A stretch of 64,000 nucleotides of DNA from Dactylis glomerata (Eukaryota > Streptophyta > Magnoliopsida > Poales > Poaceae): contig QXEO01000464.1 of NCBI GenBank assembly GCA_007115705.1, positions 3,079,914-3,143,913 of the forward strand, written 5' to 3'. Made by a program: the position numbers and the translations under genes. The notes under the pieces were generated by a model. That model worked only from the letters and a program-made list of their open reading frames with translations. It did not search any database and was not told the origin of the DNA. Positions 1 to 9,584 of the stretch are shown here, one piece after another (the stretch's first letter is position 1; each line of letters begins with the position of its first letter).

Positions 1-68
1 GAAAATCTGATTACCACAAATATATTTATTATGCAGCAAGAATTATTTATCATACGATGACCCGTTGC

Positions 69-231
69 AACACACATGAAGCACATGGTGGAGAAGACAA
101 CCATCTAGCTACTGCTATAGACCCATAGTCTAAGGTAGACTACTCACTCATCGCGCCGGAGGCAAGCATGGCGATGAAGAAGACTTTCGATGGTGATTCC
201 CCTCTCTGGCAGGGTGCCGGAAAGAGCTTCT
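69..231 (-). mobile_element. Athila-like LTR fragment
   Basis: This stretch matches by eye the central part of the Athila-like LTRs found later in the window, for example around 42964-43115, 48360-48510 and 54000-54145. Shared blocks include the one centred on ggagaagacaaccatctagc and the following CTCCGGAGGCAAGCATGGCG-like segment. Similarity stops abruptly on both sides, so it is a solo scrap without LTR ends or target duplication. It is a diverged member of the same family. Confidence 0.8.
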
Positions 232-360
232 GTGTCACACTTGTGAGTGATGGGATTGTGATTGCTAAAATTGTGATTTACTAAATTTTTTTGTTAATGC
301 TGGAATGAATTGTGTAATTAAAGAGTGCTCTATTTTAATTAAAGATTGCTATCATTTGCA

Positions 361-706
361 GGCACTATATAAATAGTGCCTTTTTTTAATTTGCAAGCAC
401 TTCTAAAAAATGCCTTAAAATATAATCGAAGGCATTTCAGAGAAGTGCCTCAAAATGAAAATAGAGGCATTCCTAAAGACTGCCTCAAACTGAACTGAAG
501 GCATTTTTTGAAAAGTGCCTCGAAATGAAATAGGGCAGTTTTTAAAGTGCCTAAACATATAAATTTTGTGGCAGTTTTGAGAAGTGCCGGTAAGTAGTAT
601 TACCGACCCCACTTAATCTGGCACTTATTTTTCTGCCTCCAAAGAGTAACGCCGGCACTTTCAGGTGAATTAGCGGCAGTTTTTTCTGCCCGTGATTGAG
701 GCACCT
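361..706. repeat. short inverted-motif array, CACTA subterminal-like
   Basis: Some ten to fifteen copies of a short motif, GGCA(T/C)TT or GGCAGTTTT paired with AAGTGCC, alternate in orientation every 20-30 bp. The array starts with the near-palindrome at 361-380. Dense short repeats in both orientations are typical of the subterminal transposase-binding regions of CACTA (En/Spm) DNA transposons. I could not find the CACT(A/G) terminus, the partner end or a transposase, so the class is an inference. Flanking 232-360 is AT-rich with nothing recognisable. Confidence 0.4.
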
Positions 707-967
707 GGTGCTCACCACCGTGATAGGGTGCTCCTCGAAGTAATGCTTCAGTTTCCTGGCCGTCATGTACACGCCGTACGCAACCTTCTGGTAGTGTGAG
801 TAGTTTTGCTTGGAGAGAGTGAGTACCTCACTCAAGTAATACACCGGGCGCTGAACCGGTAGCTCCTTGCCTTCCTCAGTGCGCTCCACCACGATCACGA
901 CGCTGATGACCCGCGAAGTAGCTGCGATGTAGAGCAGCATTGGTTCCCACAGAGCTGGTGCTGCCAT
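707..967 (-). pseudogene. Gypsy (Tat-type) RNase H fragment
   Basis: Translated on the minus strand this gives about 87 residues that closely parallel the RNase H region of the Tat element at 24853-26172. Matching landmarks are EPMLLYIAAT, PVYYLSEVL, KQNYSHYQK and LKHYFEEHPI. The fragment begins near the end of the RT thumb and stops inside RNase H. The rest of the open frame at either end is unrelated. There is no RT core, integrase or LTR nearby, and it directly abuts the short-repeat array. It may have been captured by a DNA transposon or left by deletion. Not functional. Confidence 0.8.
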
Positions 968-1148
968 GATGATCTTAAAAGATAGGAGATGGGCTTGTCC
1001 CATCGATTGTTCAAATGCTGGTATCCCCAAGGAGCCTAAAGCGAGTTCTGAAGCGAGTTCTGACAATCTTGATCTTCGAACACTGGATCTCCCATCTATT
1101 CATGGAATAGAAGATATTCTACATGCTAATAGAAGGATGCCTTTGTGA
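968..1148 (+). other. short open frame, possible 3' exon remnant
   Basis: A 60-codon plus-strand frame ends with TGA at 1146-1148. Its later part (residues such as EPKASSEAS and LDLPSIHGIEDIL) has an ordinary soluble-protein composition unlike the surrounding shadows, and it starts exactly where the RNase H similarity ends. I do not recognise it. It could be the terminal exon of a host gene or chance. No splice acceptor was confirmed upstream. Confidence 0.2.
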
Positions 1149-1880
1149 GGTTAGAGGGCTGGCTGATGGAATGTCGTGTACTGAGTGTGGTAGCCCGCAT
1201 GATATCGTGCGTGATCGGGCGAGCTCATAGGTATTTTGTTTCTTGCATTACACTTTCAATTTTCATGGAATGGTAAAGAATTGATGCATCCAATATGCAC
1301 GGTGGGAATTCTATTTTGCACATTAAATTTTTACGCATATAATATTCATACTAATAACAAGTAATGTTGTGTAGGATGATTTACAAGCCACGGAAGAACT
1401 TTTGTACACTTCCTCAAGTATCACGAAAATGAAGCAGAAGACCAGACATTATACGACAATATCTAAGGAGCAGTGAGGAGTAGATATTTGTTAATAAAAA
1501 AATTGTAGGTGCTTATTCCATATTCAAACGATGTTAATTGTACCCGTAGCCAGCAATATAATTATCTTGTGTCTATATTTTGTATAGACAAGAATTTTTG
1601 CATATATATATTGTGGAAATAAATATAAGCCGTAGCAACAATTATATTTAGCGGCTAGGGTTCCATAAGAGCTAGAACCGACCGAGCACCAAGCTCCTTA
1701 TTAAGACAAGCACATAACAAGAGGATCGCATAAACAACACTGAAAGTTCTAATTTTAGGAATAGGTCCTGCTGTAGTTTCAGAGATACCCAATTTAAATT
1801 GTTCAGTTAGCGGTCAGAACCTATGCTACCTGCTAGTATACTGGTTAGCTGAAATTTATCACAAAATTGAGCTTGCAAAG
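1149..1880. other. no recognisable feature
   Basis: AT-rich sequence between the short frame and the truncated protease. In the direction of the protease gene (minus strand) this is where the missing C-terminal coding sequence should lie. No GC-rich exon or subtilase motif is visible here. Confidence 0.5.
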
Positions 1881-2678
1881 TTATTCATGCATTTTTACAT
1901 CCTTGGGCGCCATCCCGGAGGCGACGCCGCGTGCGTAGCCGAGGGTGGAGGCCGGGAACACGTATCGCCCCGCAGCGATGGACGCCGTGTGCGTCCCGTG
2001 CCCGTCGTTGTCGAGCGGCAACCTGATCTCCGCCGTCTCGTTCATCCGGCCGGAGGTGGTCTCGTAGCCGGCGGAGAAGAACCGGGTGCCGACGAGCTTG
2101 CGGTTGCAGGAGTTGGGCGGGAACCCGGGGCCCGACGCGCACACCCCGCGCCACTTGGGCGGCACAGGGCCGAGGCCCCGGTCGCTGAAGCTGCGGTGCG
2201 TGGGCGAGATGCCGGTGTCGATGATGGCGATGACGAGGTCGGAGCCAAAGTCGGAGTCCGCGAGGATGGCCGACGGTGGGGAGGACAGCATCCCGAGGAA
2301 CCGCGGAAAGCGCGTGGTGGCGAGCTGGCGGACGCGCTCCGGCACCACGGCCGTCACGCCATGGGCGCCGGCCAGCGCCGCCGCGGCCGACGGCGACATC
2401 CACGCGGAGAACCTGTGGAGCGCCGCGGAGTAAGTGTGGATCAGCGGGCCGCCCTCCGGCCACTCCCCGCCGGCCCCGGATGCCACCAGCACCGCCGACT
2501 CGTACCAGTGCGCGTGCGTGGGGAAAGCCGATGGCTTGGCATTGGCATCCATCCGCACGATGTACGTCCTCGCGCCTCCTCCATCCTCCTCCCCACCAAG
2601 GCCGCCGGAGACGCCCACCACGGCAGCAAGAAGGAGAAGTAGCGGGAGTAGAGAGCGGAACTCCCGCGGCAGCACCAT
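1881..2678 (-). pseudogene. subtilisin-like serine protease (SBT1-type), 5' fragment
   Basis: The frame encodes 265 residues that match the N-terminal third of plant subtilases, secreted serine proteases of about 750 residues that act in the cell wall or apoplast. Residues 1-26 form a signal peptide with a Leu-rich core. TYIVRMD at 38 opens the inhibitor I9 propeptide, which runs to about 120. The mature domain starts at TTRFPRFLG (121). Two of the three catalytic residues are visible: Asp154 in AIIDTGISPTH and His227 in DGHGTHTAS. The frame then reads GVASGMAPKD and ends five codons later, where family members continue with the A(Y)KVCW strand. The oxyanion Asn, the PA domain, the catalytic Ser and the fibronectin-like domain are absent. 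The ATG at 2678 is chosen because the signal peptide follows directly; an upstream in-frame ATG at 2747 would add a leader that does not look coding. Very high third-position GC is normal for grass genes. It is a truncated gene, or an intact one only if an unusual intron starts here. Confidence 0.8.
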
Positions 2679-4999
2679 CCGTGCAAGAGAAGGGATTTGG
2701 GATTGGGGATAGGGGAGTGGAGTGGAGCAGCGAAGGGGAAAGCGCAAAGCGAGGGCTGCGCCTCGGGTAAAGAAGGTGACACCGTGGTGCTGCCGTGGTG
2801 TACAACAGAGAGGTTTGGGTCTTGATCGTCTACTCCGTGGTGGCCACTGGCCGTGCCATGCCCCGGAGAGAGGTGTGACCCTCGCTGCGCTGGACTGGAG
2901 TCATGGTGTAGAGATGCGTCGGCAGTGATGGATATGGGCCAATCCCCTGTGGGTCAGCACTGGTTTGGACCCTAGATTAGTTGCTTGTTTCTCCTGTTGT
3001 TTGTACTCTCTCTGCGAGCGTGAAGGATGGGTGCAGATGTAGGGATTCCTCGATCAGATAGTGCTCAGTCGCTGAGGTTGATGGATCATCAACATGTATC
3101 TGAAGACGGAGGCTTACATCATGTTGACATGAGAAAATTCCTGATACGTGTGCAGGTGCTGCTGAAATCTAAATCCAAGCATACAATGTAGGTGTGTTTT
3201 TATCCCTTTTCTACTACCAAAATAGAGAGAACACGATTGATTAATTACTGATATGAATCCTCCAAATGTGTGTCTATGTATTTCTGATATGCATATCCAA
3301 GTTCGTCAGATTAAATTTTACCAAATTTGCTATCTTTATTCTGAATTAATTTCCTCAATTTTCCAGAGGGGAGAGGAGAAAGAGGTCACCGGTGTGGTCA
3401 GATGTTGAATTAGTTCTGGCATTGGTCAGTGATCACGCTGTAATTTGAATATCACAGTGAATGCTTTTGCAAAATTATTCCCCGGCGATGGGTTCTAAAG
3501 CTTCCAGTTCGGAGATCATGGACAGTCGTGCATTGACTTGTTCTTATGAATCCGAATTGCAATATGGAGGATTCCCGGCGGCTTGAGTCTCTATATCAAA
3601 AGAAAATCAAGGCTAGCTTTAACCTCCACGGAATTTGGCCTGCATGTAGTAATATTCTCTGGACCAATTCATGGTGCTGGATGCGCAGCTCATGACGACG
3701 TATGATTCACTGCACCAAATTGGGGATTTTCTAATAGTCTGAATCATTATAAATCTTAGCTTAATTATGAGGTATGGTTGACTCCGCAAGAACCATCATC
3801 ATTTGATGTCTGGTGGTTTCGTGTCACTTAATTGTCTTACTTTGCTTTATAAATCTTAGCTTAGCACAATAGTGTGAAGAATGGATGATCCAACAGCTAT
3901 TGATACCACTACTGAAGATAAAAATGCAAAGAGAACTATCTACGCGACATGACAGGATAAATGCCATTATCTCCCACACATATTTCTTAGTTTTTATGCA
4001 TTGTAGGTAAAAAAGGTTATTGTTAGCATATTCTCATTATACGAAATCAATTAAGTTTAAATTGTTTTTAGTATCAGGACATAAATGTGTTATTTTTTCC
4101 ATCCTTATTGTTGGAAGAGTTAGCTAAGATGTTTATGGTCACCAAAAAGCACCAGAATATCTTGGAATCCTATGAATGAACGATCACACAAAAATTAAAG
4201 CTTGTTTTTCATGTAATAACGTACATCTATTTTGTCTCCTCTAGAAGCAAAACAACAAATGCTCTGGTTGGTGTAGCTTAGTGTTTATGTTCAACATTTA
4301 TTTCTGAATATCTACCGACAATTGTTCAAGCAGATTTTGTAAAATTTGATATGTGGTGGCATTAGAAACTAGGCATTATTACAAGTATATAGAAGTTTTA
4401 TACTTACTTTCACTTTTCGTTGACAAAAGTTTATTATCAGACCACATGAAGGTCCAGACGAAAGAGACAAGTGAGATAATATTTTAGATATGGACAGCAA
4501 ATATACAACTGATCATCATTCCGCAGGTGGGGAAGTTAAAAACTATCTTCAGTACTTTAGACTATCCACAATTTCATGTCATACTTTGCCACATGATTTA
4601 TTGTCGAACCTTAGTATCGCTGCAATTTGTAATCTGTTACAAGTTTCTTAAGCAATTCATCACATCCGATACAATCAAAGGATTTTTCGTTTAGATATTA
4701 CTTTATTTCTATTTTTTACCTCTACATCATTAGATTGCCCAAAATACCCCTAGCATTTTATGAGGACAACAAAAATCATGAAAAAATAATCAAGGAAATA
4801 GCAATTACGGAAAGAGCAATCACGGGATCCCGAGACATCAATTCACGTCATTTGATTTACGGTAAATAAATTGCAATTAATAAAATGGTATTCAATACTC
4901 CTTCCTTTCTAAGAGACGTATACAAAATTCAGTTTTTGGTCAAAGAAGAAGGCGCAGGATGCGTTAGCTGGTTACTGCTAAAAATAGCCATGCCAAATC
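2679..4999. other. no gene recognised
   Basis: The first 250 bases are GC-rich and would be the 5' flank of the protease fragment, without a convincing TATA box. The rest is AT-rich with no sustained frame on either strand and no LTR, primer-binding site or satellite. Near 4898 a weak CTCCTTCCTTTCTAAGAG-like stretch resembles one end of a Stowaway-type MITE, but no partner end was found. Confidence 0.5.
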
Positions 5000-5466
5000 G
5001 TGAAGTACTTAATGCCTACAGCTAAAACCAGCGGAGCTCCTCCCACCGACGCCACCAAATCGGCGACTCATTATAGGCAGCACCGCCGGCAAGTAGTCTC
5101 CATGCCGCAAGCCTCTTCCCCAAAATCCCCAGCGCCACCGTGTCGATTGGTCGGCCTGATCTTGCCGGTCGCCTCGCCATGGAGCTATTTCCCGCCGCCC
5201 ATGCTCCAGCACGACCGCGAATCGATATCTGCGGCGTCTCTAAGCTCCTCCCAGGCAATGCATCGGATGGCCGATCTGAACACTGGCTTTGCCTGCGGTT
5301 GTGGCTGTTGGCGTCAGCAAGCGACATAGATCGAGTGATCGACCTAGAGACGACGACGACACAATCCGACATGGCCGAGCTAGCTAGAATGACAAGCGTT
5401 GTGTTTCAGATCGTTGGAGATTGGATGATCCAATTTGGATCACGAAAAGCATCCACGGAGTGTTAA
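5000..5466. other. GC-rich island with overlapping short frames
   Basis: About 470 bp of markedly higher GC than its surroundings. It contains a 109-codon plus-strand frame (5000-5329), a 108-codon one (5140-5466) and a 116-codon minus-strand frame (5022-5372). None shows a recognisable domain, and all three being open is expected from GC-rich composition. It may be a first exon or 5' UTR remnant of a host gene. Confidence 0.25.
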
Positions 5467-5551
5467 TATGTCTCAGATTCCACTGCATCAAGCATTAGCT
5501 GATTCTGAAGCAGACCATGACCAATCTTAAAGGCAGAGTATAATATATCTC

Positions 5552-5792
5552 ATAAATAAAATTCAGGTTTCCTTTTAAATGTTTCCATTCTGAATGTGAT
5601 TTAATGATAACGCCTTTAAGATGAGAATTATACTCTGCCTGGAAATTCTAATTACCTGTATTATAATCTGCCTAGAAATGATTCGGAAGAAGACCAATCT
5701 TAAAGACAAAGTATAATTCTCATTTTAAAGACGTTATCACTAAATCACATTCAGAATGGAAACATTTAAAAGGAAACCTGAATTTTATTTAT
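5552..5792. repeat. foldback (inverted repeat), about 88 bp arms
   Basis: Bases 5552-5639 are the reverse complement of 5705-5792, with only a handful of mismatches across about 88 bp and a spacer of about 65 bp. The arms include ATTCAGGTTTCCTTTTAAAT on the left and its complement on the right. The outer border of the left arm and the inner border of the right arm also share a direct motif (CCAATCTTAAAG at 5521 and about 5696), suggesting duplication plus inversion. No terminal TA or TTA duplication is clear, so assignment to a MITE family is not possible. Confidence 0.75.
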
Positions 5793-6818
5793 GCAGCCTA
5801 AGAAAATGAACAAAGATCAAAATTAAAGGAGCAGTTGGGTTTCATTACACCATCACTGTAGGAAATGCAAATGAAAAAAGAAAAATTAAATTGTTACTAT
5901 AAATGAAGAAGATTTGTCACCAAAGAAACTCGAGGAGTGCCAGAGTGAGCTGCCGCAAAAGCCTACGTCATCAACAAAAAAATGGCTGCCATTCGATTGA
6001 TATTACTGAAAATATAGCAATTCCATCCTTTAGAAGAAGATAAGTAAACCATTTCTTTGAATTGCATGATTGAGTGATGGATGCAGACAATCACAAGCCT
6101 ACTTTGTTTCTAGAAAAGAGCGTATAACCCCCGATCCCTACCTGTTGTAGAGAATCTATCGTGGACCTCCTCTTCTGTGCCATGTGCCGCCTAATACACT
6201 ATTTAAGTATAATGTTGTTTGCTGGTGCATATCTCTTGATTGACTATTTCTTGGTTATTAAGCATTAGTGAGCTGACCTATGTACAAGTTCCGAGTCAAC
6301 CCCCAGATTTGTATCTCCTTGCCTTGTAATCTCTCATTCATCTATTTATGTGCATGCTTTAGCGAAGTCTCCAGCCCCATAAATATTAGTTAATGTGTGA
6401 TGCGTAAATCAATAACTAAAACTAAAGTGTCGATCATCCCATGCTACCACAGGATTTTTCAACAACATGACATATTGAGACAAATCTATGTTAGAGCCGC
6501 CATTTCTTTACGGTTACATTAGTGGATTGTTCTTCTGATTCTGATAGGCCTGGCACCCTAGCTTCGATAGATTTATTGGATTTTGCAAGCTATGGCACAG
6601 GAATGTGATATGGGTCGTATCCCGCACCTCCCTTGATTCCGTGTGAAATCCATCCTAAAAAGCACAAGTTGGATCGGCGTAAAGAACAAGACGAACGTGG
6701 TATTATCTCTATTAGGACGGTTATGAGGCTCTTCTCTTTTTTTTCTTTATTCAATATCTATTCTGAGTTTCTTATATTCTGCTAATTGTTATCTTGAATG
6801 TATCTTTATGCTTAATAG
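5793..6818. other. no gene confirmed; one possible exon
   Basis: AT-rich sequence with no recognised element. A short plus-strand open stretch at about 6602-6727 reads with landmarks PAPPLIP and KKHKLDRRKEQDERG and precedes the KH-like exon. It might be an upstream exon of the same lost gene, but I cannot verify this. Confidence 0.3.
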
Positions 6819-7061
6819 ACAACTGCTGATGCTAGAGCTGTCAAGAAGGCATTATTTGCAGTATCAACCATCATCTACAAATGCCCATCAAAAGAGACCA
6901 TTTCTCTTGAAACTTCTGTCCCTCCAAGCATTGTACATCCTTCAGAGCTTCCTATCTATCCTGCTAGTAACTTCTACTCAGTGTCAGATGCAGCTATACC
7001 TTCTTTACATCCAAATATAGTTATCTTAGCAAAGGAAGTGGCATTCAATTCAAATCTATAG
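6819..7061 (+). pseudogene. KH-domain RNA-binding protein, exon remnant
   Basis: From 6819 the plus strand reads 80 codons to TAG at 7059-7061. The beginning DARAVKKALFAVSTIIYK is the C-terminal helix of a KH domain, and the following PSKETISLETSVPPSIVHPS and ELPIYPASNFYSVSDA resemble the inter-KH linker of plant HEN4/RCF3-type poly-KH proteins, nuclear factors in mRNA processing. The exon is directly preceded by a TAG that would fit an intron 3' end. No GxxG loop, other KH domain or promoter is present nearby, and the frame ends soon after the linker. It appears to be an isolated piece of a gene. Assignment is from remembered family resemblance. Confidence 0.5.
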
Positions 7062-7377
7062 GTTTTTCTTCTTTAGCCTTTTTGCCTAGCGTTGTCATTA
7101 TTGACACATTTTTGCGATCCCTATTTTTGAGATCCTCAATGACTACCACCAGAAAGGGAATGTGACCACCATTCTTATTTGAGAAAAGTGTCTCCACTAT
7201 AGCACTAACGATCCTAGATAGCAGAGAAAGCTTGATTGGAGCTAAGAACTATTTCTAAAGGATCCCTTCCACTCTTGTGTGGAAAGATCTTTCTTCGTTC
7301 AGTCCAATCTGATTTAAAATGTGTCATCTACTATTAGGTATCTGAAATTGAATATTTTGATTTAAACTCTAAATATT
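7062..7377. other. no recognisable feature
   Basis: Short AT-rich interval between the KH remnant and the first base of the Copia LTR. No sustained frame. Confidence 0.5.
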
Positions 7378-8412
7378 TGAAAGATCATATCGAGCCCCAT
7401 GTGTGGTTTTGGTAATTAATGACAATCCCTATGGACTAATGGTTACATTGAGTTATATGTGTAGGACTTGTCCATAGACAATGCTTGAACCATTTGTTGG
7501 AGTCAAGGTTGTAAGAAGAAGATTATGTGTTGACCAAGGTGTTATTCAAGGAGTGATCCAAAGATTGGTCTTAAGGGAGTTGAGCTTATGTCAAGTATGT
7601 CTTGAAGAATAAGATTGAGTGAGCTCTCATGTGTATCCTCAATACACCATCATTATGGAGAAAGAAGAATTGATTCGAGGATTGATCAAGTCAAAGCGCA
7701 AGTTCAAGATGAGCAACTAGAAGAGAACATATGCTTGAAGCTTGCCATCTATATTATGATCATGGATATGTGAAGATATGCTTAAAGAGAGTCTCTTCCA
7801 TAGTAGAGTATGGGGGAGCAATCCGCAAGACTTCACCAAGCAAGCTCAATCAAGAAAGGTGGTCCAACTTGAGAAGATCAAGATCGTCTTTATCCACCTC
7901 AAGTGAAATGCTCAAGACAAAGGTATGATAGTGTTAGGGTTTCTTTCTTACCGGTCTCATGGTGTTAGTTGTGAGACTGGGTTATAGGATCGGTAGCCGT
8001 ACTATCAAGAGGGGCTCTCGAGTGAGTAACTTAATTGTATCATTCAGAGAGAACTCAAACCTTTGCATACTTGGCATCATCTTTCTTTATTCTTATTTGG
8101 GTTTTATCCATGTGAGGTTCTAGAGCTTGTGGTTATTTCCATGACAAGTTCTAGCTCATCAAAAACGGATTTCGCATGACGCTCTTATTGTGTTTTTGAT
8201 GTTTGGAGGTTTTACTGGTTTGCCTTCAAAGAGAGGTCAAACCTTTCATCATTTGGTTTTATACTCCCTTGTTGGACTATGATGTTTCTCTACATAAAGT
8301 TGTAGAGCTTGTTGTTGTGATTCCAACAAGCCCAAGATCATCAAAAACGGAGTCCGGATGCTCAAGTTATTGTCATTTTCGTTTTGGTGTTTCTGCCAAT
8401 TTCAGGAGGGGC

Positions 8413-8544
8413 GGCTTTAGCCGGCCCAGGGCCAGAAATAGCCGGACCGGGGTGCTCGAATGCCTCTCTATTTTAGTCTAGATTTTTGTCTGGCTTTAGC
8501 CGGTCTGGCCGGCTTTAGCTGGTGTTAAGTCCGGCTTTAGCCGG
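8413..8544 (+). promoter_or_regulatory. upstream GGCTTTAGCCGG repeat cluster
   Basis: The 12-mer GGCTTTAGCCGG occurs exactly at 8413, 8492 and 8533, with a one-base variant at 8511 and related AGCCGG blocks between. The cluster ends 40 bases before the TATA box. Its placement suggests an enhancer-like element of the LTR; function is inferred. Confidence 0.5.
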
Positions 8545-8583
8545 TCTAAATGGCTATAACGGTCATATTTTGTGGGGGGGACC

Positions 8584-8590
8584 TATAAAA
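8584..8590 (+). promoter_or_regulatory. LTR TATA box inside an inverted repeat
   Basis: TATAAAA lies exactly between GGGGGACC (8576-8583) and its complement GGTCCCCC (8591-8598). Transcription of the element would start about 30 bases downstream. Confidence 0.7.
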
Positions 8591-9003
8591 GGTCCCCCTT
8601 CTTCCCCAAGGGCTGGTTGCTCATTTTCCCCTCTTTCTCTCTCTCCCCCACCATTGTTGACCTTAGAAAGCTTGCCTCTCTCTCAATTGCTCCCATGATT
8701 CTTGCATATCTTTGAGGAAAAAGTGAGAGGAGATCTAGATCTATATTTCCACCAATCAATCTCTCCTCTAAGTGAGGGGAACATAGTGGATCTAGATCTT
8801 GGAGTTCTTTGTGGATTTCCTTTGTTCTTCTTCTCATATCTCTCCATAGCATTAGTTGCTTTGGTGAGATTTGGGTAAGAAGGATTTGAGCACTTTGTGT
8901 GCTCTTGCCATTGTATAAGTTGCATCAGTTTGAGTTCTCCCCGGAGATTCGAGTAAGTGAAAGTTTATGAGCTTATTACTCTTAGGTTCTTGGAACCCTA
9001 GAC

Positions 9004-9204
9004 GGCTTTGTGGCTTTGTGGTGCCTTTGTGGCTATTCTTGGGAGCCTCCAATTAAGTTGTGGATGCGTGCCCCAAGCTTTATGTAAAGGCCCGGTTCCG
9101 CCTTGAGGAATCCCTTAGTGGAAGAGTGAGCTAGGCCTTTGTGGCGCAAGCTCACACCGGAGAATAGGGTGAGGCCTTTGTGGCGTTGGTTAGGCCTTTG
9201 TGGC
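9004..9204 (+). repeat. GCCTTTGTGGC repeats in the R-U5 part of the LTR
   Basis: GCCTTTGTGGC occurs exactly at 9023, 9135, 9174 and 9194, with GGCTTTGTGGC variants from 9004. The copies lie in the transcribed leader part of the LTR. Purpose unknown. Confidence 0.6.
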
Positions 9205-9544
9205 GACACCACACCCCTCCAACGAGACATACTCCCTTTCAAGGGAGGAACTCGGGAATACATCATCGTCTCCACATGCCTCGGTTATTCCTATACCCGA
9301 GCTCTTTACTTATGCACTTTATATTATGATAGCCTTCATGCTTGAAGTTATATATCTTGCTATCACCTTGTTACTTGTATTGCTTAGCATAAGTTGTTGG
9401 TGCACATAGGTGAGCCTAGTTTATTTAGGTTTTGTGTGCTTGACAAAATAAACGCTAGTTTAATTCTGCTTTTTTTCAAGCCATTCGTAAAATTTGATAT
9501 CGCCTATTCACCCCCCCTCTAGGCGACATCTGTGTCCTTTCAAT

Positions 9545-9556
9545 TGGTATCAGAGC
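9545..9556 (+). other. primer-binding site (tRNA-Met type)
   Basis: TGGTATCAGAGC, complementary to the 3' end of initiator tRNA-Met, begins two bases after the LTR end. This confirms orientation and the LTR boundary. Confidence 0.85.
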
Positions 9557-9584
9557 CCGGTCTCTCATTTTAGGCTTCACCGCC

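Larger units (their letters stand above)
7378..9542 (+). repeat. 5' LTR of the SIRE-like element
   Basis: The LTR starts TGAAAG and ends CTTTCA, a short terminal inverted repeat, and is followed after two bases by the tRNA-Met primer-binding site. Length is 2165 bp, large for Copia but normal for the SIRE/Maximus lineage. It contains an upstream repeat cluster, a TATA box and a GCCTTTGTGGC repeat cluster, listed separately. Confidence 0.85.

Noticed and set aside
1887..2770. Plus-strand frames of 90-251 codons over the protease fragment
   Set aside because: Shadows of a very GC-rich gene on the other strand; the minus frame has the subtilase motifs.
4898..4960. Stowaway-like MITE terminus
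   Set aside because: Only one weak end resembling CTCCTTCC; no complementary end or TA duplication was found.
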